Of a stretch of 64,000 nucleotides of DNA, positions 38,697-52,505 are shown in pieces; position 1 is the first letter of the stretch, and each line of letters opens with the position of its first letter. Location of the stretch: positions 1,569,337 to 1,633,336 of the forward strand of contig SJOL01009574.1 of NCBI GenBank assembly GCA_004794785.1, read 5' to 3'. The notes beneath the pieces were generated by a model. That model ran no database searches. It worked only from the letters and a program-made list of their open reading frames with translations, and was not told the origin of the DNA. The translations under genes were made by a program, and so were the position numbers. The stretch comes from Opisthorchis felineus. Lineage: Eukaryota; Platyhelminthes; Trematoda; Opisthorchiida; Opisthorchiidae.

Positions 38697-40856
38697 AGAC
38701 CGTAGCTCCAGATTGCAAATCTTTTTATATTTTTTCCCTGCCAAACATCCGTCGGATACTTATAACAGGAGTGAATATGCATCACATGGCGCATCGTGCG
38801 AATTTCACCGTTCTTGCGAGACGTTCCCCGGGAGACAATGACTTGCTTACAGTCGAGAAAAAGTGCCTCGATAGTAAGACAGGGCATGTTCCTGGCGTGT
38901 ACGTCACACGCGCAAAATTTGTACAGTGTTTGTGAGCAGACGCCGGACATAGGTCAAGTAGTCAGATCACAGATGATTCGGCTATTAACACAAATTAAGG
39001 TTTAGCCAACTTAGAGATGACTTGGAGAACCTTTTTTGCCTTTTGCCAGTCTTCTGTCCAAATCATTTATGCTGCTTCTCTCTTCTTGGTGGTAAATGCG
39101 CGTCGTGGGCACATAATACGGGCGTTATCTTATTTTTCGCATTCAGATGGATATTTCAGCATAATGGTTAGAGAAGCCGGACGGAGTTACAGTGCTCCGA
39201 AAGCGATAGCCACGCACAACTTACGTAGTCATGGAATTTTGGTTGTCTTTAGATAGGGCTACACGCTGGTCTGTTTTGGGAAGTGAGCACGGCTGAGCGC
39301 AGAATGAGGACCGTAATTCAGGTACTAATGATAATCCGCGGTATGCACGTAAAACTAGTCAGACGGTAAGAATAACGCAAATGGACAATATTTAGTCCAT
39401 ATTTTTAGATGTCCTTTATCCTGACTCATCGTAAGCGTTTTGGATAGAACGGTCAGAAATGTGTTTGGTGTCAGACTGTGGTTCCTCAAGCTCCTAGGCT
39501 CTGGAGAATGATCGCGCATGAAGATAGACCTACCACTGAGCCGGCAAACCATCTCAAAGATTTGGCTTACGTTCAGCTGCATCTGAGTTGTCGGCGAAAA
39601 AGTTCTCATTCCTGGTTAAACTGGAGTGGGCGTAGGATGGATCCCTTTGGACAGAATTCGTGATGCCGTTAGGCGAGCGGTAGAATGACCGACTGTCAGC
39701 ACCTTCAGGGGGGTTGATGAGGCTAATGGGTGTATGGTTGTTCTCGACATGCTGTTTAACTCATCACCTGTTTGCAATACTACTGAAGATAGAGAAAAGG
39801 AAAATGGTACAAACATGCGGGTTGTGGCTTCTCTCTCTAGCATTTGGACTAATTGCTTCGTTGAAGTGAATTTCACAAAGAAGTTGCCGGCAATCCTACT
39901 GTATTAGCTGTGGATAAATAAGTAGGACAAGTAATGCTAAAAATGCCATAAACGGACCGCATGAATCCTCCAAGTCGCAGGCACCTATGTATGACGTATT
40001 GGACACGCAATCGATGCTACTGTTGCCGTGTTAGTGTGTTACTCTCTGATCGTAGACCTCCTTTTAACGTGCCGGGAAGTGGAAGGCGAATGTCCAAAGT
40101 ATGTTGTAAAGTCTCACGCAAACAGATTCCAGAATGACATTTACGATTGAGCACTGCACAATAGTAATCGTTCAAAGTAGATACCTGATGGCGTTTGGCC
40201 CGAAGTGAATTAACAATGTTTCTAGACCAGAGTGGGAGATTTCTATCCTGTCCACAGTCTTTCTTGGACCCCCACCACTTCGTCTTCTTCAGTTTCAATC
40301 ATCTTTTTTTTACATCTCCTTGCGGTATCAATTTCTATTACTATTATCGGAAACTGATCTGAAATGCTGGAGAAAAATTAGTGGATATTACACACACTAC
40401 CCGTCCTGGGAACTTCGGTTGTTTTTGGAGCCACGAGAAGTTTACGTAGCGCAGATGACGGTTTAAATTCTCGTTTTGGTTAGTTTTGGACAGCGTAAAA
40501 ATGGACATGCTCGATTCAATACAATGCGAAAGAAGGCTCAAAGAACAGCTGCAACGCACCTCTTACATCAAAACAAATTTTTAGTTTTTTCCTTAATTTC
40601 ACACTTACCGCTGATCGCTGTTCGCAGACAGAATAGACTTAAGATCCTACTAATCGCTCCATGAGAAATGATCACAAAGTAACTAGGAATATAGTGATGA
40701 CTGATGAACACTAGTGATGAACACAATCAAAATTGATCGCCTTCTTTCGGTAGACCAGACCAAAAGCACTTTGATCAGAAGCTCATTCGGTTTATTACAA
40801 GTTGGACCTTGAAGTGATAGAATGATCTCTGATCTCATCTATTTTCCATTTTGTAG

Positions 40857-41113
40857 GCGTCTCTCGGATATCGAGATACTTCGTAGCTATATCCATCTAC
40901 GATTCGTTATCCTGACAGGCAACTTCATCACAGACATCACTCCAGTGTCGCACATTGGTCATCTGATCTATTTAAAGGCGGACAACAATCAAATTGAAAG
41001 AGTGGATTGCTTGAACAAGCTACGATTTTTACAGTACTTGGACTTATCTGGAAACAAACTTACTACCATCAATGACCTGAAGTTACCTTTTCTACAACAC
41101 CTGAAAGTTAACG
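40857..41113 (+). CDS. LRRC23 exon 3 (first LRRs)
   Basis: 257 nt between acceptor TTTTGTAG and donor G|GTGAGT, carrying 85 full codons with one base of a split codon at each end. It reads RLSDIEILRSYIHLRFV, close to human RDLTDIYLLRSYIHLRYV, then three LRR cores: LTGNFITDI, LKADNNQIERV and LDLSGNKLTTI. The ends agree with family LRR boundaries: the exon stops at HLKVN, equivalent to human LETLNLKGN. This is one of the clearest exons in the window. Confidence 0.93.
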
Positions 41114-42103
41114 GTGAGTCATGTGTCAAAACTCGCCTACGCAAAACCATGAGGAGATAAAGGCCATGCACCAGGTTTTTGTATCGGTTTGTAACTAAAG
41201 CTTAGTCTAGTAATGGCATAAAGTAAAAAAATTTCAGTACAAGATTGGCGACTGAAGCACGCCTTGCTCGCGGTCTGGTTGGGATGTAATGCAATCTCCC
41301 ACGAGAGGAACTGGTGTCGTGTGGTTGAAGTAGTGGCTAGCTTTTCATAAAGGTTTGTGACGCTGTGCAGCCCAAAACTTTCGAGCTCATTATTTATTTT
41401 CTTCTAATCATAATATCAAAACCAAACTTACAAACATCCAGAACGTCTAACGTTTCCGCGTTATGATCGACTATATTAGTAGTTAGAGTATGCCGTTTCT
41501 TTTCCCGTCTCTTAGTAAGACAGGAAACCGAATCTAAATTCGGATGTACTGTTTTCTCTGGCCTTTACCAGGGCCCGAAATAATGAGCACTCGGAAAGGC
41601 AGAAATACGAAGTTAACATATTGATATGTACTAAAGCAGGGAAAGTGTAAGTGGTCAGTATGGTCGGTGAAATTGATAAGAAAGGCACCATTTGGAACTA
41701 CTCCATCATTTCTCGACAACAGGGTAAACGCAGCAGAGCCTGTCACATGACCGTCGGGATATTGTGTCATTCGTCGACCAGCCACACAGTTTGCACCATG
41801 CGATCTGGTGTGGACCAGCTCTTCTGCTGAAGACCTTTCAAAACGAGACCCGCTTGCCCCATGGAATTTTTCCCCCTTCAGCGCTGGAATACACCTATAT
41901 TCTTCTTTTCAAATTCTCTTCTTTATTCATGGAATATTGGCGTGGCACCTGGGAGCCCTCTTTGAAGTACAACGGTCAACTTCTAAACGGTCGACCACTC
42001 AGAGTTGCCTCATCTGACGGAGGCAGATTATTTCGTCCTCAGTCTTACTCAGGATTTCTAGAAAACCTTATTCAGGTTGTACAACTTTCGTACTTTCTAA
42101 TAG

Positions 42104-42386
42104 AAAACGCCATCGAAACTTTGAATCCAACTGGATACGGTATCCCACCCGAACAGTTCCCAGCTTTGGCCACCCTTGAACTACGTTCCAACCGACTAAC
42201 CAGTTTTGAGGGGATTGGCGCACTTACCACGCTCACTTCATTGTACTGTGCTGAGAACAGTCTGAGGGATACTTCTGGTCTGTCTAAGCTGACTGGCTTG
42301 GTGCGCTTGCATGCACGTGATAACCGAATCTCAAGATTAAACGGCATCACACCCGCAATGTCAGGTCTGGAGTATCTCAATCTCAG
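42104..42386 (+). CDS. LRRC23 exon 4 (central LRRs)
   Basis: 283 nt between acceptor TTTCTAATAG and donor AG|GTGAGC. Two bases complete a Glu codon from exon 3, 93 codons follow, and two bases are left over. It reads ENAIETLNP, then LRR cores LELRSNRLTSF, LYCAENSLRDT, LHARDNRISRL and YLNLR. Human LRRC23 has VELRGNQLEST, LYLAQNMLKKV, LHLRDNQIDTL and YLNLRGN at the same places. The reading frame stays open upstream to 41764, inside intron 3, but those residues lack LRR character and the acceptor at 42103 gives the conserved junction. Confidence 0.94.
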
Positions 42387-43582
42387 GTGAGCTAGAAGTA
42401 GTTTCAGTATCACACTCGCATTTCCGGTCAGTAACCCGAATGCTCTTGCATGCCTTATAGTATGTGCTGATCAGTGGTTAGTTTAAACAAGGACTCAATT
42501 GTTTGTTCCCTCGAGAATGTGACACGCCGGAACCGGTTCCATCAATTGGGCCAATTTTTTAAGCCAATTAATCCATTGACTTGTCTTGCCGTTTGCTGGA
42601 GTTGGATCTGACTGAAAGAAGATGCAGAGTGGATACAGAATGTCTGAAGGACAAAGGATGTAAATATCACCGACGGTCTTTGACTGACTTTGTTCATGCC
42701 ATCTTGGAGATGAGCCACATAATCAGCAGCCGGACGCCCTAACCTACAAGCTGCTGCCAGCAACTCCGTTGTATCCAACTACTTGTCATCAGCGTTCAGA
42801 TTATTTTTTATCTTTCCACTACCTTTACTGGCCCCAATAAGCAATCCTGCACAATTTGCACCATCAACATCACAGTGCTGTGGCAAGGCTATGGTTGAAA
42901 AACTCAACTTCATTGATGCAAAATCTGAAATAGCTTTTGAACAATTTGTTTGGTCTATCAGCCCATAATTAAGCGTGCTCTTAGTTCAGAGGTGATTGTG
43001 GTTAATCTTTACATTCCTGCTTGAGCTCGATCCCCTATCGTGTGTCATGAAATTGACAGCCGATCTCGTGTTTGTCACTTGTACACCTACTGTTTCAAAA
43101 CCAAGTACAAAACAAAGTTTTATTTATTTACTTTTCTTTTAAAGGGTGGTGGGTTTTTAGTGGAAGAGCAGGAGTCACGCAGCTACTCACTGACAGGGCA
43201 AAATACTTCGCGTACATGCAAAACGTATGTGACTTTCTACGCTCATATATCTGCTTCTCCTAAATGGTTGTTGAGATTCTGCTGAGAACTAACATGCATG
43301 TAAAGCAAGAATTTTTGAGCACCGGCCCCTTAAATGTTAACTTTTCACACTAAGGAAGAATGGTTCCGGATGAAATGTTACCTAATTTTGGAGTCACCTC
43401 TCCACAAAGTATTACATTTTTCCCCCAAGTTATTACGGTCGTTCCTTGTTGCTCCTGATTAAGATGGAGCACACACTTAGGAGCGCTTAGCATACACGAC
43501 GTTATCCATCAGAGACCTAAGGAACGTTGGAATAAATTAGGTTTAGGGTATTTTCATGCTTCTTTCTAATTTGCGTTTTTAG

Positions 43583-43659
43583 GGGAAATCGGATCTCCAG
43601 TTTTCGAGCCGTCAAAGTGTTGTCGGTTCTGCCTTCCTTGAAAGTACTTAATCTACTGC
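43583..43659 (+). CDS. LRRC23 exon 5
   Basis: 77 nt with acceptor GTTTTTAG and donor C|GTAAGT. It completes an Arg codon from exon 4 and reads RGNRISSFRAVKVLSVLPSL then KVLNLL, equivalent to human RGNMVANLGELAKLRDLPKLRALVLL. It supplies most of one LRR and leaves one base for the next exon. Phase agrees on both sides. Confidence 0.92.
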
Positions 43660-45539
43660 GTAAGTTTTTGCCACCTTGGCTCATGTAACCTACATGTATA
43701 AAATACCGGTTTTTGAAGAAAAGTGCGAGTTTTCAGTCCTCGTTATGCCACCACTCAGTATGACGGCATCCTACCTTTTGAAACTCATCGGCTAATGCAG
43801 ACTGTTTCTTTACTGTATCCGCGGTGACGCTATCTTTCCCTCGATATGTGACATCTGCTACACAGAATATGTCCAACCCATCACGCAGACCACAGGTTTC
43901 TGTGACGGCAGATTTGTCGTGACAGTAAGGCTGGCGAGATTGGTTCTGTTGTTGAGCTTTATCTTTTGTCATCACATCTTCGGTGTGACTTTAGTGGGCG
44001 ACCGTGTGTAGGAGTAAATCGGAGTTGCATCCACTGAATATAGATGTTTGTGTCACTAAACCTGCTGAAGTACACTCCTTGACCCTGAACAGTCTCACAA
44101 TTCTCGCGGGTGGTGTAGGTTTCGGAAAACGCTGGCGGAGGACATATTGAGGTCTAACCGGAACAGAGTTTTCGCTTGGGACCGTTTACTTGTTCCAAGT
44201 TTAACTACTCCGGCAGAATTTTAAGTAGCTTAAAATACGTAAGCGACGAGAGATTACGGCACAAGGTAATCCTGTTTGCATTGCCTTGTGCAAAAGGAAA
44301 CACGGGGCGGCCTTTGTGAAGCACATTTAGTGGAAGCATATAACTAACAAGAGATTCTGTTGAGTCTGTCGTTAACAGTAACGTTATCCGCAGCTGTGGG
44401 TATTTTTCCAATTATGTACAATTCGGCTGATTGAAAATTGAGGGCCCCAAGAAAGGCAAAATCAGTAGTGGGCTGTTCAAGTCTTCAGAAACCTTATAGT
44501 TAGTATGTCATGTCAATGAATATTACTTTTTGGTTGGCACTGTGAACGAACGCATGTAAGATACTCAGCAGCGGAAATAAACACAGAAGTTGATTTTGGT
44601 CACTTATGGTCTTGGCAGACTAGTAGGGCCTCTCAGGAAGTATCTTTTTCTTCTGTAAACACTCTTAGGCATCGCATTTTGCGACAGTACAGTTTTTCCT
44701 TAGCTTCCGTGACTTGACAATTATGGAGCTCTTGATGACTAGACAAGCTAAACTTCCTGAGGATTCAGAGCTAGTCGGACTGTCTGGCTAAGTTACAAAT
44801 TAGTTCTAACAAACTTCAAACTTTCCGAAACCCAAGAGCTAATGAACCGAACGGCCCACAATCGTGAGATACGAAGCTTTCTTAAAAACAGAATTCGCTG
44901 GCAGGAAGCTACCATGGTATTCTAGCATTTTACCGAATGGAAAGCCACATAAGTTCTAGTCCTACCTGAAAAAGAGACCTTTGAGCATTGCTTTCACTGC
45001 CAGGTGTAACTCTGCAGCAGTTTCTTCACTCTCTTGTGGTTTGTTTTGATTCATAAGAACAGTGTGCAGCATGGGACTAGGAGCCGCATCTACGGAAGAA
45101 GATACAAAAATTCATTTTTCGTCATTTTGGGTAGTATGAGCACGTTATATACATGGTCTCTCTGTCTCTGAAAAGCGGAATGAAAAACAACCTTCGGAAA
45201 CAAAAATCACACGAGTCGTAGCCAAATAAGCCTGACTGATTATTGAGACTGAACGTCAAAGATAAACACTCGCGCACAGGGAGGCCTCCGCAATAACATT
45301 TCATTGTGGTTCACATTAGGTAGAAACAGGGGGTAGTAACACAAATAAGAAAGCGTGCACTGTGTCACACTACAGTGTTCCTATAGTAAGGGATTATCGC
45401 TGAGGATCATCTGTGAGCCAGCAGTAAGTTACAGTAAGCTCGAATAAGAAGGACGAAGAAGATTGCCACAATAAGGTAAGTGTTGAGTGTAAGATATAGT
45501 TGGATAGACAAATGGAACCAAGGAGAAACAAAATCCGAC

Positions 45540-46520
45540 GGTTCGGCCAAAGCGACGCTGAGCTAACCACTATTCACTCCAGAGGGAACAATGAAAAATT
45601 TGCCCTGCCAATCGTGAGGACATCTGGTAAGTTCAAACTAAAGGATTTTAAAGGTATAACAGGCTGAGGATCTATGCTGGGACACATGTAGGTAAGTTCT
45701 GCTGGCAGGTTGGGCCAGAAACCTAGGCATATACGCATATAAAACTTGGGATTTGCTTCTGAAGACGATCCAGAAGTCCGCAGTGGAGACGCGCCTTGAG
45801 CGGTTGTCTGGACGAGTGAAGTCACTTCAGTCAAAAGCCGCAGATTCCAGCAGTTCATCACCAGCGCACCAGACTGAACCATTCCTGCCTTCTATCCGAG
45901 CGACGTATGGGCCTTTGGAATCAATAAAGAATAGCGGGGACACTGTCAACCTTCCATTCTAAGTTGCCCAGATTATGGCTTCCTATTTTTCTACCTAACC
46001 CTAGCCAGAACGATGCCGTTTTGGAAGCAGAGACATTAAAATGTGTAGAAATACCCACGGCTAAAACAGCTGGCGGACCAAACGGCATTCTATCGACTCT
46101 TACCGAAGTTATCCAACATACATCTATATTGAAAACGAATCCGATGGGCCGCTTTGTGATAAGCTCTTCTCATCAGCTGTTTTCACCCTAATTCATGCTG
46201 GGACCAGTCCTTTCAGAACTCGCTGCACATGGCCTAAGGGATACCTTTCAACAAGTGTTTTGCGAACTTCCAGATTCCGCTAAGTGATATGTACAGCGGA
46301 TTGATGAGGTCGCAATGACAAGCTCAATGAAACCTGTTTTGAGCGGTAGCCTCGTGGATCACCCGGAATATTCAACGGCAGGTCTAATTCAAAAGACTTT
46401 GCTTTACGCGAAGCATTTTGGTGATAGCGTGACTAGTTGCGATTCACCCTTGCAGCTGAAACGACTGACTAGAAAACTTAACCCACTGCGTAGCCGCCTG
46501 AAGTTAACGTTCCAAGCCTA
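45540..46520 (+). other. LRRC23 intron 5 interior, possible retroelement debris
   Basis: Open frames at 45753-46191 on the plus strand contain PTAKTAGGPNGILSTL, which faintly resembles the AxGPDGI motif at the start of LINE reverse transcriptases. No other RT motif follows and stops are frequent, so this is recorded only as a weak hint. Confidence 0.2.
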
Positions 46521-48810
46521 AAAACAATCGGTTTCCTTTTAAGACGCATTTTTAAGGTTGGGTGATGACTCGATTTCCAGAAGCCTTTAGCATAGGCCAA
46601 CTTGAATAGGTCAACAACCTCACTTTAATGACTTCTCACCGGTTTGATGTAGACAAGATCTGGTTCGCACTCACTTCGGTAGTACGTTTCTAATGACTGA
46701 CGAATGAAAGTCGCCACAAATGACTTAGGATAGTACCAACAAACGTTTACGGTGACCCGGTATCCGGTTGAATTTATGAGAAAATGCAGAAAAGCAAGGC
46801 CCGTAGCTCCCAGTGCCTTAATTGGGCCAGGTAAACATGTTTGCACCTTTACCTTTCAAAGATGAAAGCACCCCTCCTATAGTTAGAGGTAGAGGAGGGA
46901 TGCGCGGCTGAAACATAAACTTCCACCAGGATCACTGTCATCGACATTACAACATCAGTGTTCAACACTGATGCGTTGCTGCCGCACAACCATACTTAGT
47001 TGAAAGCCTACTGTGAACGAAAGAAGTAAGTTAGATATCGAAAGGATCAAGTTATATTCTATGACAATCATTCCGAGGTGCCTACACCTCAAGACACAAC
47101 CGGACAATCTGACGACAACAGTAACGCTATCGACATCGGTTAACGGTCGCAGCTTGTAGCGTCTCCAACCATGCGCGGCGGATATCACGGGGACTCCGTC
47201 CTGGAAGGCGAGTCACACCGACAGTACAGAGGCTTTTCGGCATGTGCAATACATGATCAAACAACCGCAACTTTTAGTGCTGGACACATTCTACAAATGA
47301 AGCCCCTGTTGAACAACCGAACACCCGTTTTCTAATTGTCTCGTTGTGGATTCACCGGCACCAGCCTACGTGAACTGTGGTTCTGAGACAACGGTTTTTT
47401 AAGACCTGAAAACGTCTCAGTTCCGCTGGTCGCAGAGACCACCAGGTTAGTCTTCATCATGGCAGAACCTGGTGTCCCAAGTACAGAAATCAGGAATTCT
47501 ATGCCCGCGTTCGACGTCATTTACGGTTCTACAACTATCTGTGAATCCAGATCTGGCGGCCGAACTACGAGCACTTGTTCAGTCGCCGTGTCTCACGACG
47601 ATCGTCACACTGACGTTTCTAGGCCCTGCCCAACCTTTCATCGCATTTCATCAGGAGGAATTCGGACATATATTGCCAGTACTTAGCGCCTTCAACTTCA
47701 CCTACAAACTGAGTCAAACACAGTTTGAAAGTAGCACGGGTCGCCACAACCAATAGGACAAATCCTATTCTATAGACTGAGAAACAAAAGGTGGTAAGCT
47801 TGGCGTTGCCTTAGTCAGACCATTGGATTCTGTGACATGTGATTTTCCTTCCCCCTGCATTTCCAACCTGTTGCACTTTTTAAATTCACCACCTCCACCG
47901 CCCAACTGGTTCACGCTTATTTTAATTTTCCGCTCTCTGAGATCCAATTTTACTCTCTGTGACAGTCCGTTAGCATGCGAATTTTCTTCAAACCTCTGGT
48001 CCAACATGCGACCCACATGCAGTCCCCTTTAGGTTACCAGCCCGCAGTCGTGTCTTTCCCAAACGCCTGATGGTATAAATGAACATCCGACTTCCTTACA
48101 CATCAACGAGTGGATCTTAAAATCATATGGCTTTATGTATTCATGACCAATTTTATTTTGTTGCCCCCTTTTGCTATATGGTATAAACCACAACTCCGGA
48201 TGCGGTCCCGAACGAAATGCCTTTTCACAGGATTTCTTTTCTCAACACTTACATCAGTTGGCACTTTGATGTGAACTGTAGCACGCGTGGTTATCAGATC
48301 TCTTTTTCGGAACACATGATCTCTTCTCAGGAGTTCCATGCTTATGCGTCAGTCACTTTTCATCTTCACGGTGTGGATGAAGCCTGGGTAATCTGTTAAA
48401 TTTCATATTTTTTTCTCATGATATTTGTATGCGATTGCCTCTGTGGATCGAATCTGTTAAAATCCTGCTTGCTCACTTTCGAACGGCGATTTCACCAGTT
48501 CTAATCGCTAGTCAAACTTTTCTACGTACTAGTTGTTGTGACCAGCGGCAACGTGCTACTGAAACTTGACCTCCAACATCAGATAATTCATCTCGCGACA
48601 TCCACCAGCTGTCCCCAGATGAGAACGAAAAATATAGTGGACACATCTGTTTTATTTCCACTCTTGGTGAGGTTCACTCAAGTGGAAAATATGGCTTGCT
48701 GACTTGGCCGTCACCAGCAATCAAAGCTGGTCTACAAAAGCGAACCCACAAATAAGTAGGGAGCAGTGAGTAAAACGTTTCATTAACTTCGTTCACAATT
48801 CTGCTAACAG

Positions 48811-48941
48811 AAAATCCTATCTGCGACAAAGATGAATACCGATTAACTGTGATTGGCCTCATCAGTCGTCTACAGAAACTGGACAAGGAGCGCGTGACTG
48901 ATTCCGAACGAGCTGACGGCGCAGCTGTGGTCGCAAGCAAG
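48811..48941 (+). CDS. LRRC23 exon 6 (LRR cap)
   Basis: 131 nt between acceptor CTGCTAACAG and donor AAG|GTTAGC. With the C from exon 5 it reads QNPICDKDEYRLTVIGLISR, then LQKLDKERVTDSERADGAAV. Human has DNPCTDETSYRQEALVQMPYLERLDKE here: the NP.C, YR and L..LDKE pattern of the LRRC23 cap. It ends in phase 0 after Ala-Ser-Lys. The intron before it is 5.2 kb. Confidence 0.92.
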
Positions 48942-49347
48942 GTTAGCTATCCGGAAAATTGTTTTCACTTGTGTATAACGATTATCCACAACTTTTTCAT
49001 GCCAACCGATATTAGTTATGTAGTCACTAAGCTTCTAGGAATCCATAGAACAGAACTCCTTGTATGTCACACCTGCGGTTCCATTTCCAAAGAGCATACA
49101 CACACATAATCTTAGGAACTCCATGAAACACAACAGCGATATCTGAACAAAGATGCGATGTTGCCCTGTCACACAAGTTTTTGGGGCACAGCACAATGTA
49201 GATGTGTGAATCACAGTGGCTGGTAACTTCAGTTACCAGTAATGTAGCTACAGTGGGTTTGATCCAACTATGTAGAAACGGGTTTTTATTCATTCATTTT
49301 CTGTCTTGTGAATTACCCACCTCGACTGTGGTCTTTTCTCATTGTAG

Positions 49348-49458
49348 AGGGATTGGGAGGAAGAGGCCAGTGAAGCCGAGGCAATGGAAGAACATCACAA
49401 CGTGGAGGGTTTGGCTGAGGAAGCTGGTGAGGAGGGTGGAGAGGTTCCCAATGAACAG
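49348..49458 (+). CDS. LRRC23 exon 7 (acidic segment)
   Basis: 111 nt, 37 codons, phase 0 at both ends, with acceptor CATTGTAG and donor CAG|GTGAGT. It reads RDWEEEASEAEAMEEHHNVE and continues Glu/Gly-rich to NEQ. It corresponds to the Glu-rich region after LDKEFYEEEERAEAD in human LRRC23. Residues are not strictly conserved, but composition, phase and strong splice sites support it. Confidence 0.85.
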
Positions 49459-50224
49459 GTGAGTAGGATTCTCGTGTAAAAAAACTGTTCTTAGGCCCCA
49501 GTTTCAACATGTAGATGCAGCTCAAAGCACCCAAGCCTGCTTCGACCAGCATATCAGAGGGTTTTTCTACCATTCGAGCCGTCAACTGCTTAGTCTTCGT
49601 ACATACCGGAGATCTAGAACCCACTAGGATTCCGCGGACTACTACCTAATATTGCACAACCGAATGTCGATAGGTATAAGCCTGAATTTTACTATGGATC
49701 ACACAACACTATGTTCCTTTGGTTTCAGTTAAATGAAAGAGTCAACGTGTAGAAACTTGGTTTCAGCAAGCCTCAAAAACGAGGTAGTCATCTTCCACGA
49801 TTCCGAATATCGGCCAAATTCAGAACAATGAGTTGCTGTTTAGTGCTTATGGTTGGACCAGGTATCTCCCATCTGAGGGTCGTCTGACGGGAGCTTTCTT
49901 GTTTCCCAAGTCATCTTCATGACACAGACTACGTGAATGAGGGGCACGAAATCCGGAACCAGTAAGCCAAGCTGTTTTAAGCCGTATAAAGCTGGAACTG
50001 GCTTCATGAATGCCTGCAGAAGCTGACAGATGACTGAAGCCGGTGGTTGTGTCTTTGCCCTAGTTTGTTTGTGTGTGCCATACGAGGATATAGTGATTTT
50101 CACTGTATATCGCAGCCGATTTTATTACTGAGATAACACGCCCTTCTGCTGGCTGTATAATTCCTACCTTATTTTGAGGAGGAGACTGAAGGATCCAAAA
50201 TGAATTCAATTTACGGTTCGATGA

Positions 50225-50335
50225 TTAAGATAACTGAACAAATAAATAGAAAGTAACTGAATAAGCATAAAGAAGCGCAGCTAAGTAAATAGGTAAATAA
50301 ATACTTAAACAGATAAATAAACTAGGGAGTAAATG
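50225..50335. repeat. Degenerate A-rich tetranucleotide tract
   Basis: A run of TAAA/TAAG-like units (aaataaatag, gtaaataggtaaataaat and similar) lying in intron 7 of LRRC23. It is probably an old microsatellite, possibly the tail of a retroelement. No coding remnant is attached. Confidence 0.65.
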
Positions 50336-51837
50336 ACTTGGCGAGAACAAAAAACTCGGGAGTTCTATGGTGACGAAGGATTATTGGTTAAGACAGGCAG
50401 TGACTCTATTTTTAAGGCAGGCATTGACTCTGTTTTTTTTGTATCCGTGCTTTTTCAAACGCTTCGTACAGCAATTTTCCCCTAGAACGCACGTCCATTG
50501 GACTGGACCAAGCCGTTCCATCAGCGAGGAGAGGATTGAATCTGTTTTTGGGGATAACCTTTTTGATTTTATAGCTTCAGTTGTTCCTCTCTATTTTCGC
50601 TGTTGATAGAAAATATCCTTCATTCAAAGGGCATTGTGCCCATGAGCCTATCTACGCGTTCGCAATTTCGCCACGTATCCTTTCACCAGCACATATTCCC
50701 AAATCGTTCTTCCTACAGAGTCCTCTCCATTTTTAGATATAACCTACTTGTCATCAGCATACCGATCTAGACTACATTTAACCCAATGCACTATAACCCG
50801 AAAAGTAAACCGATGAACAACTCAACCAAGCAGAACAAAGTCATTCTTTGGTATCCCTAGTAGTTGGTTGATTAGTGCTTGGTATGAGACACTCTGTCAA
50901 CTTGTACTTTTAACCGGCCCCACAACACGCTTGGGTGGAAAGAACTAATTAAAAGTGATTATGGTATTTAAATCAGGCCTGTATGGTTTGGCCAAGCCAA
51001 TCCTGATAGAACAGGAGACATTATCAAATAGATGTTCGAGTTACTAAGACAATTTACTGGTGCTAAGCGGTCGGAGTAGTTCGGCTGCGGATGCTGTCTT
51101 CATTCGGTCGTCGTAACCTACATAATGTATCTGTAGAGTTGAACATGAATGTTGCCTTACTGTTTCTGCCACAGCAGTTTTAATTGGATGACTTTGGATC
51201 CCTATTTTGCACTTCTTGAAGAAGTCAGCGTTCTCTGTTGTAGACTGTTTTACCTAAAGTTAATGCAGTGAACAAAATGGGATCGTTGTGGGACGAATAA
51301 AAAAATCACTCAATTTATCAGGTATAAACCGTATACCATGGGTTCATTAGTTCCAGCTGCTACAGTTTTGATCACCGGAAAGTGGGTGAGTATGGGACAT
51401 ACAGCAAAGCATTGGAGGCGATCGCATGTTCAGTTAGTCTGGAACTGGGTAGCTACGCACTGAAGACCATAGCTTTGATGCATGAGCGCTACTGAATACT
51501 CATTTGGGCCATTTCTGCCATTGTCATTAACCATTGGTGTGTTGAGTCCCGGGGTCCACATCTAGGGAGGTGGCAGTTGTCGACCCAACTCAGTTTAATG
51601 GTTAGTGTTTTCATACGCTGGTGGCAGGTCAAACACTGCTCACTCTGGTCGCTTCGACTCAGCACAGAGCTGGGCTAAACAAACTCTGCGAGGCAAACGG
51701 TCTTCTGGCATGTGGAGCACATGTCTTAACCAATGTAACCTAAGAACCGTGAGTAATTCATCTATCCAGGGAGAGTTACTTTTACCTAGAACTATCTGGC
51801 GTACCTCAGCATTGCTGGTCTTATGTTCCCACCAGAA

Positions 51838-52505
51838 TTAAACTATGCTTCGGGGACACTGATGGTCAAACACTAGCATCCTTTGTATGTTCTCTACGCG
51901 TAGAGGCCACGTCTCTGATATGTAATGCAGTATGGATCGCATAGCCGCAGTGTAAACTCTGACCTTGACAAACAAGCTGACGTCACGTCGGCTCCATAGG
52001 TGTCGGAGGTTGGCAAAAGCTTCCCTAGCCTTCTCGATACGAAGAGTAATCTCATCTCCAGCCACTTCGCCGAACCTTATACAAGTGCCCGGGTAAGCAG
52101 ATTTATCCACCACGTCGATTAGATCGTCTGCAAGCACGAAGTTTTGGTTTGCTTCCACCAGTCTTGTAGCAGCACTTTGCACCTTGCAGGTGTGAAGCGC
52201 TTGCTAAACCGTGCCGCAGAGTTAGCTAGGTTATTTAAAATGGTTTGCATTTTTGGAGGGCCTGAACCAAGGGGAGCAATACCATCCTCATACTCAATGT
52301 CCGTGCGGGAACGTTCCGGGAGCATTTCGACCCTCGAGGTTTCAAAGGTAGGCCGCGAAATCTCAAGCATCATATCAATAACAAAGTTGAAAAGGAGAGG
52401 TGAGAGAGGACAGCTTTTTATCACACCACTGGACGTGCTGAACTCAGGCGAAAATTTGATGTATACTCGTACCAGTCCACAGGATTTCACATTCGGTACC
52501 CTCAT
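51838..52505 (-). pseudogene. RTE reverse transcriptase palm and C-terminus, broken
   Basis: Two overlapping frames, 52505-52119 and 52182-51838, carry the palm and thumb of the RTE polymerase. CPLSPLLFNFVIDMM and RFTPARCKVLLQDW match the family closely, but the catalytic motif is IEYEDGI where LEYADDI is expected. A frameshift joins the two parts near 52150. The second part has GTCIRFGEVAGDEITLRI, AFANLRHLW and the SETWPLR motif. Confidence 0.85.

Larger units (their letters stand above)
32000..40856. other. LRRC23 intron 2 interior, no exon recognised
   Basis: Long intron sequence with no protein family recognised. It holds a TTAG microsatellite (35596-35634), a short inverted repeat (33281-33303), an AT microsatellite with an undetermined base (38671-38696), and a GC-richer patch near 35850-35960 that I cannot assign. 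A micro-exon of LRRC23 may be hidden here. Confidence 0.5.

Noticed and set aside
40690..40735. ctgatga words resembling the core of a hammerhead ribozyme, known from schistosome repeats
   Set aside because: No GAAA partner strand or stems at proper spacing.
41764..42103. Upstream extension of the open frame of LRRC23 exon 4
   Set aside because: The residues lack LRR character; the acceptor at 42103 restores the conserved LRR junction and phase with exon 3. It is an intron that happens to be open.
47472..47756. 94-codon plus-strand frame with a fairly protein-like composition in LRRC23 intron 5
   Set aside because: No recognised domain and no matching splice phase with LRRC23 exons 5 and 6.
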